Assembly (NCBI GenBank): GCA_025531455.1
Contig: JAMYHL010000028.1
Coordinates: forward strand, 124,001-188,000
Length of the DNA stretch: 64,000 nucleotides
From: Apiotrichum sp. Y4204
Taxonomy: Eukaryota; Basidiomycota; Tremellomycetes; Trichosporonales; Trichosporonaceae
Reading direction: 5' to 3'
How positions within the stretch are numbered: position 1 is the first letter of the stretch; every line of letters begins with the position of its first letter. The notes beneath the pieces are model-generated. The model did not search any database. It was not told the origin of the DNA and was given only the letters and a program-made list of their open reading frames with translations. Positions 11,573 through 24,163 of the stretch are shown piece by piece. The position numbers and the translations under genes are program-made.

Positions 11573-14500
11573 TCAGAGCTCGTCGCGCGACGCGCCCTTG
11601 GCCTCCTCGTCCTTGTCCGTGGAGGACTCTACGGCCTTCTTAGCCTCGGTGTCCTTTCCACTAGCCTTCTTCTCTCCACCGAGCACGGCACCAGGGCCCT
11701 CGGCAAGGTCGTCGACATTTGCAGCGAGCGCGCCGCCGTCCTTCTCGAGCGTGGCGGCAAACGCAGCGATTTCGCGGTCGTACACGTCCCACTCGGGGAT
11801 CTGGCGCGCGCGCGACAGCTTGGGCTCCTTGGTAAGTGGGTTCTGGCACAAGTCGACTGTATCCGTCAGTATTTTCCTAGCACTGGGTTCTCACTCGTCT
11901 TGGCGGTCTTGAGGCTCTCGTCCGAGCACCAGGTCTGGCACCAGAGCCAGTCCTTGTCGAGCGTGAAGATGGGGATCTGGCGCTGCATGCTGTTCGGAAG
12001 GTCCTGGTCGAGGTTGGCGAGCGAGTTGGGGTCGGCTGAGAGCGCGTGGTAAGTCCCACGCAGACGGTCGCCCGCCGCGCGTTGACGGAATCGCTTGAGG
12101 TCCACGACGTACAGCGCCGAAATGTGGTACGGCAGCCCGCGCAGCTCCTCCTTCCAGTATCCCGTCTTCCAGAAGCGGAAGCCCTCCATTTCCTCGCGGT
12201 CGTCGCCCATTGGTGGGTAGCCATACACGCGTCCGTGAAGATCCAGGTCGACAAGCTCCTGCAAATCCACGCGCACAATCTGGTCGGCGTCCACGAAGAT
12301 CACTTTGTCGAGATCCATCGGGAAGAGGACGTCCAGGAAGAGAATCTTGTACCTGCATGTCAGCATCGGCTGGCTCTGCCATGACTCACGCCCAGATGAT
12401 GCGCTGCTTCTCAGTCTGCGCACGCAGCCACTCAGGCCACTTGTACGTGACGAGCTCGTACTGGAAGCCATACTCCTTGGCAAGGTGCGGAAGGAAGTTG
12501 ATGAACGTGGGCGAAAGGAAGTTCTCGATGAACCAGAACTTGACGCTGCTCTTCGTGTGCTTCATGACTGACAAGATCATGATCGACGCAAAGCGCTCGT
12601 ACAGGAGACCACTGGCCACGGTGAAGATGTTGATGTCAGCGTGTCGCGTCGCAGCCTTGCTGGGCGTGAGGCCAACCATCTCCTTCATCCTGCGAGTCAA
12701 TAACAAAATAGTTTTGCTAGATGCTGTACGGGACCACTTACCGAGAAAATACGGCCGATACAACACCCTCCTGATGGGGTTCGTCAATGAGCACACTCGC
12801 GTCCTCCATGCCCGGACGGTGCTCGAAGCGTGGGTAGATGACCTTGCCATCGAAGGAATCCAGCGTGAGTGCCGTACCAGTCACATTGACAGACGGCGAC
12901 TCCCAGCCGTCGGCACCGGCAGAGGCAATCTCAAAGACCTCGGTACCTCGTCCGGGCCGAATAGCGAGCGAGTATACGCCCGGTGGCGCCTTGAACTGGA
13001 AGTAGCCGAGATTTGCCATGACCTGGGTATCGGACACGACGGTGTCGCCACGGCGGAGCTGAAGCTGCAGGCCTCGAGGAGGGGCCATGTCATCGTCGCG
13101 GGCGTGGCCATCGATCACGAGCTGCTTGAGATCAAAGAGGACATGCGTCGGCTCGCTCAGACGTCCAATCAGAAGGTTATCGAGGTCCAAAGGTGACTCC
13201 TTCGGACGCACGATCCACGAACCGGGAGTGTGCATTGCCAGAGTAAATATCGGTGTTGACGGAAGGTCGGTGAAGCTGACGGCGGGTGTCACCTCATTGC
13301 CATCCACATCAAACGACATGGACGACCGAAGTGCAGACCGGTAGAACCGCTTTACCTTGAACTTGACGTGAGCAAAGTCGTCATAGTATCTGACTTACCT
13401 CCTTGGCCCGAATGTTGGGGTCAAAGTAAACAGAGACAGCGACCCCGTCCAGCTCCGCGGCAAGCTAGGAGTTAGTTCAGGATCAGACAATGGGCCTCAC
13501 CTTGGCGAGGGCAGAGAGCTTCTGCGCCGCCTCGCTAACAGGGTCCACGATAAGAGCAACGTGGATCGCAGAGTTCTCGCGATCGCCAACGGTAAACGAC
13601 CTGTCATCAGCTGAGCACAGTCCAGCCTTGGCTCACATTTCTCCATCGTCCATCTGCTCGTAGAAGCGACTCCTCGGTGAAGGGGGGTTGACAAAGACGC
13701 CCTCGGCACCCTGTGGTGCATACTCGGCCGCCATGATTGAGCTGGCCGTAGAGATGAGGTCGGCGAGGGCGTTGCGGGGATACGCCTTGGGGTCCTTGAG
13801 GAATGTATGAAGCACGGTGATCACCGGCGCGGCGCGCTTGCGCAACTCGTAGCGCTCCAAGAAGTCAAAGTCATCAGCAGAGAACTCCTGGTTTGTGATG
13901 GGACCGACGAGCTGCTGTCAGTAGAAGTTGAGAAGGGTCAACTCACGCGGCCGTTCACAAGGATGTGCGGCTTGCTGTCCTGAATCCTTAGACGGTTGGC
14001 GACAAGTGCGCCAACGCGCCAGAATTCATCAGCCTTCTCGACATCCGAGTCTGTCCAGGGGCCAAAGGTATATGATTCCTTGCTGTCGACATTCCCCGCT
14101 CCGTTCAGGCGGAGAACCATCTCGCCGTCAAGTCCCTTCCCATCCATGCTTCCGATGATAAAGTCCATCGTATCGGTGTCAACCTTACCCAGGACACCAG
14201 CATCGAGGATCTGGTACATCAGCAGGGACACGCGGCGGCCGTTGCCTTTCGACGCAGCAGACGGAGTGTGGATGAATCCGAAGCGCGATGAAGCGTTCTC
14301 GGACATGGCGTGTTTGACCGCATTCTTGACGAGCGCGACGCCCTCGTTGCTGTTCAAATCGGCAATGATCCACATCGTGAGCGGCGTGCCCGCGTCCAAG
14401 CGAGGGGGGTACAGGAAATCACGCTTCAGTATCGCGGCATCATCAGCGAAAACGTCGGCAAGGCTGAAAATCTTGACCCCGAGATCCGAGTCGGGGACAA

Positions 14501-16962
14501 TTAGGGCATTTCGATGAGGAGATGTCGAAGGGAGGTCGTAGAAGAAAGTTGAGATCGAGTCGCCGTCGAAGCTGTGATCCGCGTGCAGCTGCTATTAGTG
14601 CCAAGGCCTCTAGGTGTTGTACTCACAGCCTCCTGAAGGTAGCCAACCTGCTCGGTGAAAGTGCTCTGGAGCGCTTGTGTCCACTGCGCTCCATATGGCG
14701 CGTACTTGCCGTTAATGAAGACTGATCCACTCTCGGCGGTGGCGTCGAGGCGTTTAGTGTACTTCTCAATTTTGCCCAGCGCAGCCTTTGCTTCCTCGCT
14801 GTCGAGGAACTCCTCAAACGGGATCTTCTTCTCGAAGCGCTCGAACGCCTGCTGAACAACTTCCTTTGGAAGCGACCCATCCGTCTCGGCGGACTGATAA
14901 GCGGCGTAAAGCACGTTACAGAACTCGCGTGCCTTGCCGTACTTCGTCGCGACGTGGTTGAACGCCTTCGCGACCATGGCGGAGTCCTCGTTGTCTGTTA
15001 CGAGAGGCACGACACCGATGTGAATAGGAACGTTGCGCATGATGAGCTGCGCCGCCTGACCGACAATAGCGTCGATACCGCGGGGCGTTGCAAGGTCCAG
15101 AACCAACACGACGTTCCACGTATTCCGGCGGATGAGGTGCAGCTGGCCGGGATACAGGGGGCGAAGGTATCCGTTGACTCCAGTGGGCCAACGGGCGTAC
15201 TGTGGGTCGTTCTCAAGGTCGTTGAGCCAAGAGATCACGTTTCCTCCCTCGCGCCTGTCGGACGCGTCCACCAGCCCTTCAGTGGCATCGCGCTCCGTCT
15301 GCCCGGCGCCAACAGCCTGGTCTGATATGAGTTCAAGCGCCTGCGCTCGCGTAAGACCCTGCTCAGTGAGGGACTGAACCAGACGTCGTTCGCGCCTGAT
15401 TGCGTTGAGAAGACCAAACGCCGTGAGCTCTGCCTCGCGCAGCGCACGGCCGTTGATCATAAGCTCGGGGCCGAAAGGATGCTTCGCGGCGAGTCGGCGC
15501 GCGGTTGCAGTGATGTTTTCGGGAACGTCGACGCGACGCGCAAGCGACGCAGCGTATTTCGGAAGATCTTGCGAAAGGTGCACCAACGCAGTGAGCGGGT
15601 CATCGTCGCCCTTCACGAGCGCGACCGCCTTGAGACCGAGAGCTATAAGTCAGTACGAGCTCACAACAGAGACCCCAGGGAAAGCAGGCTCGCTGTATGC
15701 CGGGCAGCCAAGAACATAGAGAAACCTCAGCGACGAGCGTGTCGAGAGAGACACGCGCTTGCGGAGCGGCTGAGAACCAAGGGATAACTCGGCGATGATC
15801 ATCTCTTCCAGCACGACAGGTCGCGTACGATCCACTTCTCCATCGCGTTCGACGACGCAAAGCTCCCATGAATTTTGTGGCTCAATGAGACTGTCCCTCC
15901 TGGCATTCACGCATTTCCCAGATGGGGGTACAGCCACATAAGACTGTAGCTCAAAGAACTTGTCCTGCTGGCCTCTACACTCTTCCCGGTGGGTCTGCAG
16001 GATTGCTTGGGTGGTCGCTTCGTGAGGGGTGAATAAACGATACTCACTGGCAATCTCCTTCTCCGTAAGCGGCGTAGCCGTCTCAGCCCACGGGTTCTCC
16101 CCAAGGACATCCGCGAACGGCCCCTCGTCATTGGCAGCAGTAAAGGCCTTCTGCTTCTGGGACCCGGTAGCGCGGTCGTCGACAACGAGGTAGTCCGTCT
16201 TCTTGAGCGCCATCTCCACGCCGTACCCCGTCAGCGGGGTGTGGCGGGTCTCGGCCTCTGACGAGTTGGTGCCGATGGGACGGTAGCGCACAATGTACTG
16301 GAACGTCGGGACTGCGCGCGCGTGCTCGTCGAGATACTCTAGAAGCGGGAGCGACTCCTCTGCCGGAGAGTAGTACAGCACTGCGCTGGGGCCCGAGGCG
16401 CGGGGTGCGCGCGAGACGCGGTCGAAGGGCTGCTGCGTGATGGCCTCAGTCCTGCGTGTCAGTTATATCTCGTGTTCACAACTCACGGATGACCGACACC
16501 ATCCTCGATACCGCGCTCGATATCCTTCCTGAGCTCGGCGACATCACAGAATCCCTTGCCGCGAAATTCGACCCAGGCGGGACAGTCTGCTGTGCCGAGC
16601 TGCGCCTCGCGAGTTGTGTCGTATGATGCGTAGGCGGCGGCGATTCGGGGCGCAGCAGTATGCAGCGCCAGTGCGAGGGAGAGCGTGCTCCTCGCTCCCG
16701 GGTCGCGGAGGAGGGAGTGCGTGTCGAGAAGGGTATATGTCGCCTCGAGCGTCGCCTGCGCGTTGGGCTGGAGCGCGGGCGCGTGCTTCGTCAAGAGACG
16801 GAGAAGGGGGAAGTACGCCGTCGGGTCCTCATCGCGCACCGTCTCGAGGATTTCGAGAACGAGGCTGGGCGCGGGCCAGCTCGTCTCGACGGCGACGCTG
16901 AAGGGCGGGGAGGACGCGCGCGCCAGCCCGCCGAGGAGCGCCGCGGCAGCGAGCCACTTCAT
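11573..16962 (-). CDS. gpt1: UDP-glucose:glycoprotein glucosyltransferase (UGGT)
   Basis: ER-lumen folding sensor that re-glucosylates misfolded N-glycoproteins so they re-enter the calnexin cycle. The start at 16962 opens a signal peptide ([18 protein letters not shown]), followed by the UGGT thioredoxin-like region ([32 protein letters not shown]). The middle carries [20 protein letters not shown], a family landmark. The C-terminal GT24 catalytic domain has [32 protein letters not shown], the metal-binding DAD in [33 protein letters not shown] and DLPNSMQ. The protein ends [10 protein letters not shown], an ER-retrieval signal. Roughly ten or more exons. Clear splices include 16487-16962 / 16048-16451, and the last, near 11855-11896, joins KTAKT to [14 protein letters not shown]. 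Some central exon boundaries (about 15650-16000) are uncertain. Confidence 0.93.
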
Positions 16963-17294
16963 CGTGCGTGTGTTCTCGTCGGGTTTTCGTTCCGGCCCGT
17001 ATCCGTTTCGTTACGCTGCTTTGTTCTCTCTCCGTCTGTGCAGCTTGATAAGACGAAGGGGAAGAGGTGAGATCAATCAGGAAACGAGGATATCACTTTG
17101 TTATCACCTTGTGTCATGTCAGCCACTCGCGTCAACCAGCTGCAGTGACGTGGTGAGACCCGTTTCATCATCGCCCCGTCGCGTGGCAGTCACCATGCGC
17201 GTTATGCGGGGCCCCCCCTCGCCCTCGAAACACACTCTTCCTCGCACAAGAGACCCTGCTGCATAATGTATACCGATACAACTGTGTAACCCTA
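16963..17294. other. Intergenic region upstream of the UGGT gene
   Basis: 332 bp between the UGGT start and the Ku80 stop, both minus strand. It should hold the UGGT promoter. No RNA gene, repeat or clear regulatory element was seen. Confidence 0.5.
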
Positions 17295-20168
17295 CTATTC
17301 ATCGTACTCCTCCAGCGCAGCCTCGGCCTCCTCTGGCGAGATGCGCGCGACCTTATCCCCAGCCTTGTCAACGTCTGCGGTCAGTCATCCAGCTCTTATA
17401 TTTGGACTCACGGTTCCAGAAATCCGGGTGCTTGAATCCGGGTGTCTTGATCACCGTTTCCAGTTCCGAAAAGGTCTCATTGTACGTCTCCGACTCCTCG
17501 TACGTCAGTGCCGTCTCACGCATCGCCTCGAGACATTTGATCGCAAGAGGGAAGGCCGAGTGCGAGAAGGAGGCGGCGACGTTCTCGCGAACCACCACGC
17601 CGAGATCCTGAATCTGCGGGTCAGCTTGAACAATCGATTTGTACGCACAGCTTTGCGGAACACATCACTCTCTCCCTCAACCAAGCGCTTAAAGTCCACC
17701 AGCGGCTGTTCGTTGCTGATCAAACGGCCAGGCTTCGGCTTAGCCTTTGGCGGCGCAGGCAAGAAGTCTGCATCGTGCTCCTCCTTCACTTGCGTGGTAG
17801 CCGGCTTGACAGGTGAAGACAGCTCATGCTTGACAGAAGAGGTAGTCACTGGTTCAGCAGTTGCGGGCGGGGCGTCATCGAACAGTGCATCAATGTCGAG
17901 GCTGGGGTGTCAGTTTGTGGCCGCACGAAGTGAACCCACAATCCCTCATCTGCTCCAAAGCCTTCGTGGGCTATCCGCTTGCGAAGACGAGGCGGTACCT
18001 TCTTGATGTCAAGTGCATCCTTGAGGCGCTCGGTGATGCGTGCTGTTTTCTCCACGATTTCCGGCGGTGTGTGGAAGTATCGTACAAGGTCAGGGTGTGG
18101 TGGCGGCAGGGGATGCGCCTTCATGTCTTCTGTGATCGAAGCATGGAAAATGGCCTCCTTGATGCGGTGGATCGCGGGGTTGTAGCACCGCGCCGGGTCA
18201 AACCAACGTCCTGGGCCGTCGTCCTCCATGTCCACATCCTCGTCTTCATCTTCTTTCTCTTCCTCATCCTCATCATCTTCACCATCCTTCTCCTTCTTCG
18301 GCTTGCGGCCTAGAGTGTCCAGATCCATGCCCGCAACGAGCTCGTCCATAAGCTCGCATTGCTCGTCGGTGGGTATGTACGGGTGCTCCGTGATCTCCTT
18401 GCCTTCGACGGTTTTGAGCCTTGTGAGACTCGGGAAGAAGAACTTGTGGTCATCGTCGGCAAAAGGCAGCTTGATCCAGTACATGAGATCAAGCTTCTTG
18501 CCTTCACCGGGGAATACCTGTGCGGGGATGCAGACGCCGACATCAGGCGGGGACAGGTCCTTCAGCACCCAGCGCGTGATGGCGACCATGTCGGTAGTCA
18601 TGAGTGCCGAGACGAGTGAACTCCACTGGATTTCCGCCTTGGGACTCGTTAGGTCAGGCCACATGTAGCGTACCTCGCCGATGAACATGTAATGTTGAAT
18701 CTAAGAGTTAGAACAAACAATGGGAAAGAGTACGCACATTTGCCCTTGGCACAAATCCAAGAATCTCGACGCCCTTTTGCGTCTTGAGCGGCTCGAACAC
18801 GTCCTCTTCGATGGGAATCCACGCCGATCCGAACCGCCACGCTTTAACCAGATCTTCCTTGTCAACCTCCTCGTCCTCTTCTTCCTCCTCGACGACCTCG
18901 AGTGTTTGGGTCTGGGTTTGTGGCGGTTGTGATTGTCCGGCCTGCGACGCTTGAGTCTGTGTTGCCTGGGACTGGGACAGCGGCACCTCCTTGACATGCT
19001 TTATGACATATGTGCTGTGGCGCTTCACGTCGCTGGAGATCATAGCCGCGAGGTCCGCTGCATCCGGGACGGGTACGTCGTGTTGGCTCTGCGCCTGGCT
19101 CTGCATGTCCTCCAGAGTCGACCGCAGTTGCGAGCTCTGCGTGGCGCGGCCCGGGGGCGCCTGGAGCTCAACCGCCGCCTTCCATGCCTTGGAGAGGGTC
19201 GGCGGGCGCGCCTTCATCGTCGCCTTCGAATGGCGGATTGGAATCTGGATTGCCTGCTCGGCATCGACTGGCTCGGCCCCAATAAACAGTGTCGTGGATT
19301 GCACCGTGCCGTTGACAACTGCTGGCTGCGGCTTGCGAGCTTCAAGCAGCTCTTTGTCGAGTACCTTGAGCGAGGGAAGGAACGCCTCAAAGTCGGAGGT
19401 GGCCGAGACGCGCTCATGCAGCTGGGTGGTGAATGCGCGCCAGAACTTTTCTGACAACCGCTTATTCCGCGACTTGTCCTTCTCCACTGGAAGATCCGGG
19501 TCCTGGAAATCAATGCCGATGACCTCGAGCCGGATGCCTAGGTTGTCGAGGATGTCCATCGCCTGATCATACTCGTCCTGATCAAACGCGCTCTCGCCAT
19601 CCGTAATAAGCACGACCTCGAGCGCCCATGCTTTGCCGTGCTTGTGTGTGCGGATCATATCGAGCGCCACCAGGAGTCCGGCGATGGCTGTATGTCAGTG
19701 GGAATTGCGCAGATCGCCGAGGACTCACGGTTGCCCTCTGCGAACCCGGGCGCGAGGTTAATGACGGCCTCGAGCGTCTTCGGCTTGGCCGTCTGGATCG
19801 CGACATCGCAGCTGACATTGGTATACGGCGGCGTCTTGTCGTCGGGGTTCTCGGCAACCCATGCACGATGCGCGGCATTGTTCGTTCCTGGTATCAGCTG
19901 CGTCGTCGCGGAGAGCACTCACGGCCGCCAAACGAGACTATCCCCACGTGCTCCGTCTTGCGCCCGCTCTGGATCTGAATGTTAGAGATACTAGAAGACA
20001 CACAAGCGCGGTGCTCACCTTCGGCTCTAGGCGGCGCGCAACCAACTCCTTCGCGAAACCGAGGCGGTCGGCAGTCTCGCCGGTCGCCGGGTCCGCCTTG
20101 GGCTCCGCCATTGGCGGCGAGACGTCCACGACGTACACGGATACAGTGTACCCTGCCCGCCCGGACAT
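17295..20168 (-). CDS. YKU80: Ku80 subunit of the Ku DNA-end-binding complex
   Basis: Partner of Ku70 in non-homologous end joining and telomere maintenance; acts in the nucleus. The N-terminal von Willebrand-type domain is visible across the first exons (GYTVSVYVVDVSPPM, HVGIVSFGG, LEVVLITDGESAFDQDEYD, GIRLEVIGIDFQDPD). Then come a Gln/Thr-rich linker, the Ku core beta-barrel (YMFIGEVRYMWPDL, ALMTTDMVAITRWV, PPDVGVCIPAQVFPGEGK, LMYWIKLPFADDDHKFFFPSL) and a helical C-terminal region (NVAASFSHSAFPLAIKCLEAMRETALTYEES). The end is EEAEAALEEYDE followed by tandem TAG codons. An acidic D/E run of about 25 residues sits before GPGRWFDP. The start ATG at 20168 is the first in frame. Confidence 0.9.
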
Positions 20169-20397
20169 CGTGGCAAGACTTAGTTAAAATGAATGGGGAA
20201 AGAAATGGAGTGATGTCGAAGTGCACAGGAGTGGAGGGATTTGTTTGTCACCACTCTCACCACCCGTTGCCGCTCCGATCCTGCCCAGCCAAACTGCCGC
20301 TGACAGTGGATGACGTGTGAAATTGTCAACATCCACCGACATCTACCAGCTACCGAGACTTTTCTGACCTCCTTTCATCTCCTCCCATCACACCACA

Positions 20398-20844
20398 ATG
20401 TCGCTCTCGGACCTCGACCTCGTACACCAGGCCGTCGCGGCCGAGGATGCGCGCGCAACACCAGCTGGCGGAGCGAACGGCGCAGAACCGACGCCGACAG
20501 AGTCCAACTCCGCCTCCGCGGCCATTTCCGCCGCCCCTACGAACACCCAGGCCGCGTCTCCACCACACATCTCCGGCGCGGCCACACCAGACCCGCTCGC
20601 TGCCCTCGGACTCGACCTCTCCTCCCTCTCGCAAGCCGATCGCGCCGCCCTCGCGCCGCTCATTGACGCGCTGCGCGCCGCGTCCGAACCTGGTGCCGAA
20701 CTTGACATCGACGGGATTCTTCAGCAGCTTGAGGCTGCCGACGGCGTCGCGGACGTGCTGGAGGGACGGCTTGATGCGCTCCTTGCAAACCTCGGCGATA
20801 TGGAGGCCGAGGTGGGCAAGGCCGATGCCGCAGGCGAGAAGTAG
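20398..20844 (+). CDS. Small acidic alanine-rich protein of unknown function
   Basis: Intronless, 148 aa, starting 229 bp from the divergent Ku80 start. The first ~60 residues are disordered and rich in Ala, Pro, Thr and Asn. Residues about 65-140 look helical and conserved-type (LAALGLDLSSLSQADRAALAPLIDALR; DIDGILQQLEAADGVADVLEGR; LDALLANLGDMEAEVGKA), with leucine spacing fit for a helical bundle or coiled coil. No family recognised. Supported as a real gene by composition, by a complete frame with an early ATG, and by its fit between a divergent and a convergent neighbour. Confidence 0.7.
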   Translation: MSLSDLDLVHQAVAAEDARATPAGGANGAEPTPTESNSASAAISAAPTNTQAASPPHISGAATPDPLAALGLDLSSLSQADRAALAPLIDALRAASEPGAELDIDGILQQLEAADGVADVLEGRLDALLANLGDMEAEVGKADAAGEK

Positions 20845-20983
20845 GTGGACGGACCACGGGTGGAGTTCGCTGTCGTCGCGCCACCATCGTGCCCACCGCT
20901 CTGCAGCACCCGCCTTCGCTTCTTCCCATCGGCCTTGCTACCACAATGACATAGACTACGACTCAGCTACGTTCTAATGTACA

Positions 20984-22303
20984 CTATGCGCCGTGCTCGA
21001 GCAGCGCCTCTACAGCGAGCGCGGTATTGAAATCGCTGCGCTGCAGGGCACGCACGACGGTATCACGCGAGAGGTTGGGGAACATGTTAGACAGGGCCGC
21101 GATCTCCTGTTCTGTCGGCGCGCGCGTTCCGCCACTGACCCATTCGCCCATTGCTGCGCGCGCGCCGCGCGCGCCCGTCGGCGGCGTGGGTGCACCCTCG
21201 GGCGCGGGCGCTGGTGACGGCGCGAGCGTGGGGAGGCCCGCACGCGCGGCAAGCAGGCCTCCGAGACCTGTCGGCGGCGCTGGCGTCTCTAGCGGCGTAT
21301 CCCGTACCTGGCCTGGCAGGACGCGGTTCGAGCGCCGAGGTGGGGAGGAATTCCCGATGAGCGGGGTGAATATCCGCGCAAGGAGGTTGTGCAACGACAC
21401 GGGGATGCGATATGCCTTGAGCGGACGCCAAAGACGCCGCGGGCGTGTAAGCGAGGGGAGGAGGAAGGGGGTGTCGGTTCGGTAAAGATATCCCGTGACA
21501 AGGCCGGAAAGCGCCGCGAGAACGCTTCCTGGCGGGCTGGAGAGGGAGAGCTGGATAGCGAGGATCCATGTGAGAGCCTTGTTGCTAAGCTCTAGGCCAA
21601 AGATACGGAACGTGTAGAGGGAGGGGACTACACGGTGGTACTGCCAGAGTCTGATGTCAGCAAAGGCTTAGCGGGATACATACATGCTGAAGATTAAGCC
21701 ATAGGGACCGGCCGGCACAACGTTAAGGCCAAGCTTGTGACCCAGTATGATGGCGCAGAAGGAGAGGACGGTGGAGAGCACCGTAGACACAACGATGAAG
21801 GACTGTGGTCAGCAAAGCGGACGCGGAGAACAGAGACTTTCCGCCGATGATTGTCTGCGACGGGGTCATGACTGCGGATGGTACGGTAATACGCACGGCA
21901 TACTTGCGCGATCCAAACGACCTGGAGTAAGCATTCAATCGCAAGATTACACTCACTGCTCAATCCCCACAGCGACATTGTACAGCAGGATCTCTCCGAC
22001 AAGCAGTTCCGTCGAGTTGGCAAACGCGAATGGGTGGATGAGAATGCGCCAGAACTACTGTGAGCTTGAGAACCTACGCAGGCTCACTTGGTGGTATTGG
22101 GTCAGATGAGGAACGAGCTGAAGATGTATGTACGGCTTGGCGTCGAGGAGCGAGGCGACAAGCGAGGTCATGCCGAGCAGGAGCATGATGCCTGAAGTTA
22201 GTTGTGCGACGCCGCTTGGGACGCACCCTTCGTGACCCCGGCATTCTGGAATCCTGCGGGTTAGCAGCTGTCCGCGGAAAGCACGAGAGAGCTTACCAGG
22301 CAT
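20984..22303 (-). CDS. Rhomboid-like membrane protein with C-terminal CUE/UBA domain (UBAC2/Dsc2-like)
   Basis: Resembles UBAC2 of animals and the Dsc2 subunit of the fungal Golgi Dsc E3 ligase, which combine a derlin/rhomboid-like membrane domain with a ubiquitin-binding domain. Spliced N-terminus: MPGFQNAGVTKG, then IMLLLGMTSLVASLL; later membrane segments include SFIVVSTVLSTVLSFCAIILG, GLNVVPAGPYGLIF and WILAIQLSLSSPPGSVLAALS. A Pro/Ala-rich linker precedes the C-terminal domain (EQEIAALSNMFPNLSRDTVV and ALQRSDFNTALAVEALLEHG), a good CUE match. The gene is intron-dense: exon 1 is only 7 coding nt (22297-22303) and exon 2 is 27 nt (22227-22253). The catalytic Ser-His of active rhomboids was not seen, as expected for this group. 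Dsc2 versus UBAC2 cannot be settled here. Confidence 0.78.
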
Positions 22304-22657
22304 GATCTCTCTATCTGTCCGAGCCTGCTGTCGCCGTCGAGAGGTTCTGAAATCTGGAGTTGTTGGGCGTTGTCAACATTGTCGTGCGCTCTCTGTTTCT
22401 TCATCCCCCTCGAGCGACGTCCCTCCACCTGACGTGTGCGGACATTATCGCATCTCCGCCCTACCATCGATCCGCCACGGTCCTCGGCAGAAAAGAGCCT
22501 GACCGCGACTGCGATACATCATGAACGAGACGCATTATGAACGAGACATCTAACTATTAACACTACACAATACGCTGGTCTACGGTCTGTCGGAGGGTGT
22601 CGCTGCGAGTAGAATTTTCCTTGGCGGTGGTTTGGACTGGGCGTTGGCGTGATGGCC

Positions 22658-23261
22658 TTACAGCTTGATAATCGCGGTGTATTTCTCAATCGCGACCTCG
22701 AGGGACGACGACAGACGCTCACGGGCAGCGTAAAGGGCAAAGGACGGTTTGATGGCAGCACGGGAGAATTCCTCGAAAAGAATATTGTCGGAGATCTTGA
22801 GGCGATTGAGGGCGTCAGCAATCTGCTGACCGACAAGGGGGATCTCGTTAACGATGGTAGCTTTGGCGGCGAGGATGTCGAGGAACTTGGTTTGGACTTT
22901 GGCGAAGTCAAGGAAGGCTTTGATCATGTCCTTGTGGGCTGTGTCCGTGCCGGTGGTCACGCCAGAGTACAGGCCGTGGTTGAGCGCGTCCGTGAAGTCA
23001 ACGACTTCGTTGATGCCGTCTACGATGCGCTTGGAGGACGTTAGCTGAGCTGGAAGGCTAGGAGAGGAAACCCACGGGATACGGTCCCTGTCCAATGACG
23101 ATGAGGGGCGCGTTAACGACAGTAATGGCCTTGGCATCGGGGATATACTCGCTCTGCAGATCGGCGAGCGCGCGGAGATCGGAGACCACGCGTGCACTCG
23201 AAGTAGCCACCACCGAGCTTACAACGGCGGCGGCAGCGACGAGGAAGGTACTGATGCGCAT
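22658..23261 (-). CDS. Small secreted helical protein, paralog A of three (HsbA-like)
   Basis: 190 aa from two exons (23076-23261, 22658-23044). A signal peptide (MRISTFLVAAAAVVSSVVA) is followed by a short helical part and the motif AITVVNAPLIVIGQGPYP, then the single phase-0 intron directly after that proline codon. The second exon is amphipathic helices (VDGINEVVDFTDALNHG; IKAFLDFAKVQTKFLDILA; ATIVNEIPLVGQQIADALN) ending in EKYTAIIKL. No cysteines in the mature protein and no catalytic motif. Size, secretion and all-helical pattern recall hydrophobic-surface-binding protein A (HsbA), but that match is tentative. The two paralogs at 24164 and 26993 share its architecture. Confidence 0.85.
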
Positions 23262-24163
23262 GGTGGTTGAGAGACCTTGGTGGATAATGAAAAATAGAAG
23301 GAGGAGTGTGTCAGCAGGTTTTTTGTAGAGGTGGACGAAAGAGCGAAACTGAACTGGAGGAGTACGGGAGGTAGAAGAAGATGAGGAGGAAGGAAAGGAA
23401 AAGAGTTGAGAAGGAGACCAGGACGGCCACGATTGGTTATGGTAAGACTGTTTGATTGACGAGCCAGTTATTTACTTCTGATAATGGAGTGGGAGCATAC
23501 GGTGTTCAGTACGTTCAACAACGCAGCTGGCAGGCCCGTCAGACGGTTGTGACGTGTACACGACGTCCAGTGGTCCTCAGCCGGATGCTCTGATGCATTA
23601 TGGACCAGAAGGCCAGTTGCCAGCTGCCAGACTACCCAATATTAACACGAGGCGGCCCATGTAGCAGGAAGTCTTACGCGTTGAGGATGGCGCTTTGTTT
23701 TGTGATCGCGGCATTGAAAAAAGAGCAGGTGGATCGTCAAGGGGGCCTGTGTTCACCTGACTGCCAAAAAGGGCGACAATGGAGCTTGTCGTTGAAGACT
23801 GACAGTGTTCGACTTGTGAGAGGTCCGCACCATGCACACCACAACACCATTGGCACGGGATCCCGGATCTAGAAACCTGGCTGATCAGAATGACCTGCCA
23901 ATGTGCTGGTTCATGGTCGAGGAAACAAGCAGTCGCTTGTCTTCCTTTACAGTACCTTGTTTGATAGTAGGTGACCACGCTGAATGCTCTGCACCATTTT
24001 CCACCAGCTGCTGTCTCAGAGGTGTCACATTTACAAGGCTATCAACTACGTTGCGGGTGGGAAAAAAAGAAGTGAAGAGAAGACTGAACTAAACCACTAT
24101 CCTACACTCCTCGTCATCTTGCTACGGTCACTAGCTATGAGTGAATCGATTTCGGTCCACTTG
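23262..24163. other. Intergenic region upstream of paralog A
   Basis: About 900 bp between paralog A (start) and paralog B (stop), both minus strand. It should carry the promoter of paralog A; the near-upstream stretch is purine-rich on the plus strand, which is a pyrimidine-rich leader on the coding strand. No fourth copy or remnant of the family was seen. Confidence 0.5.
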
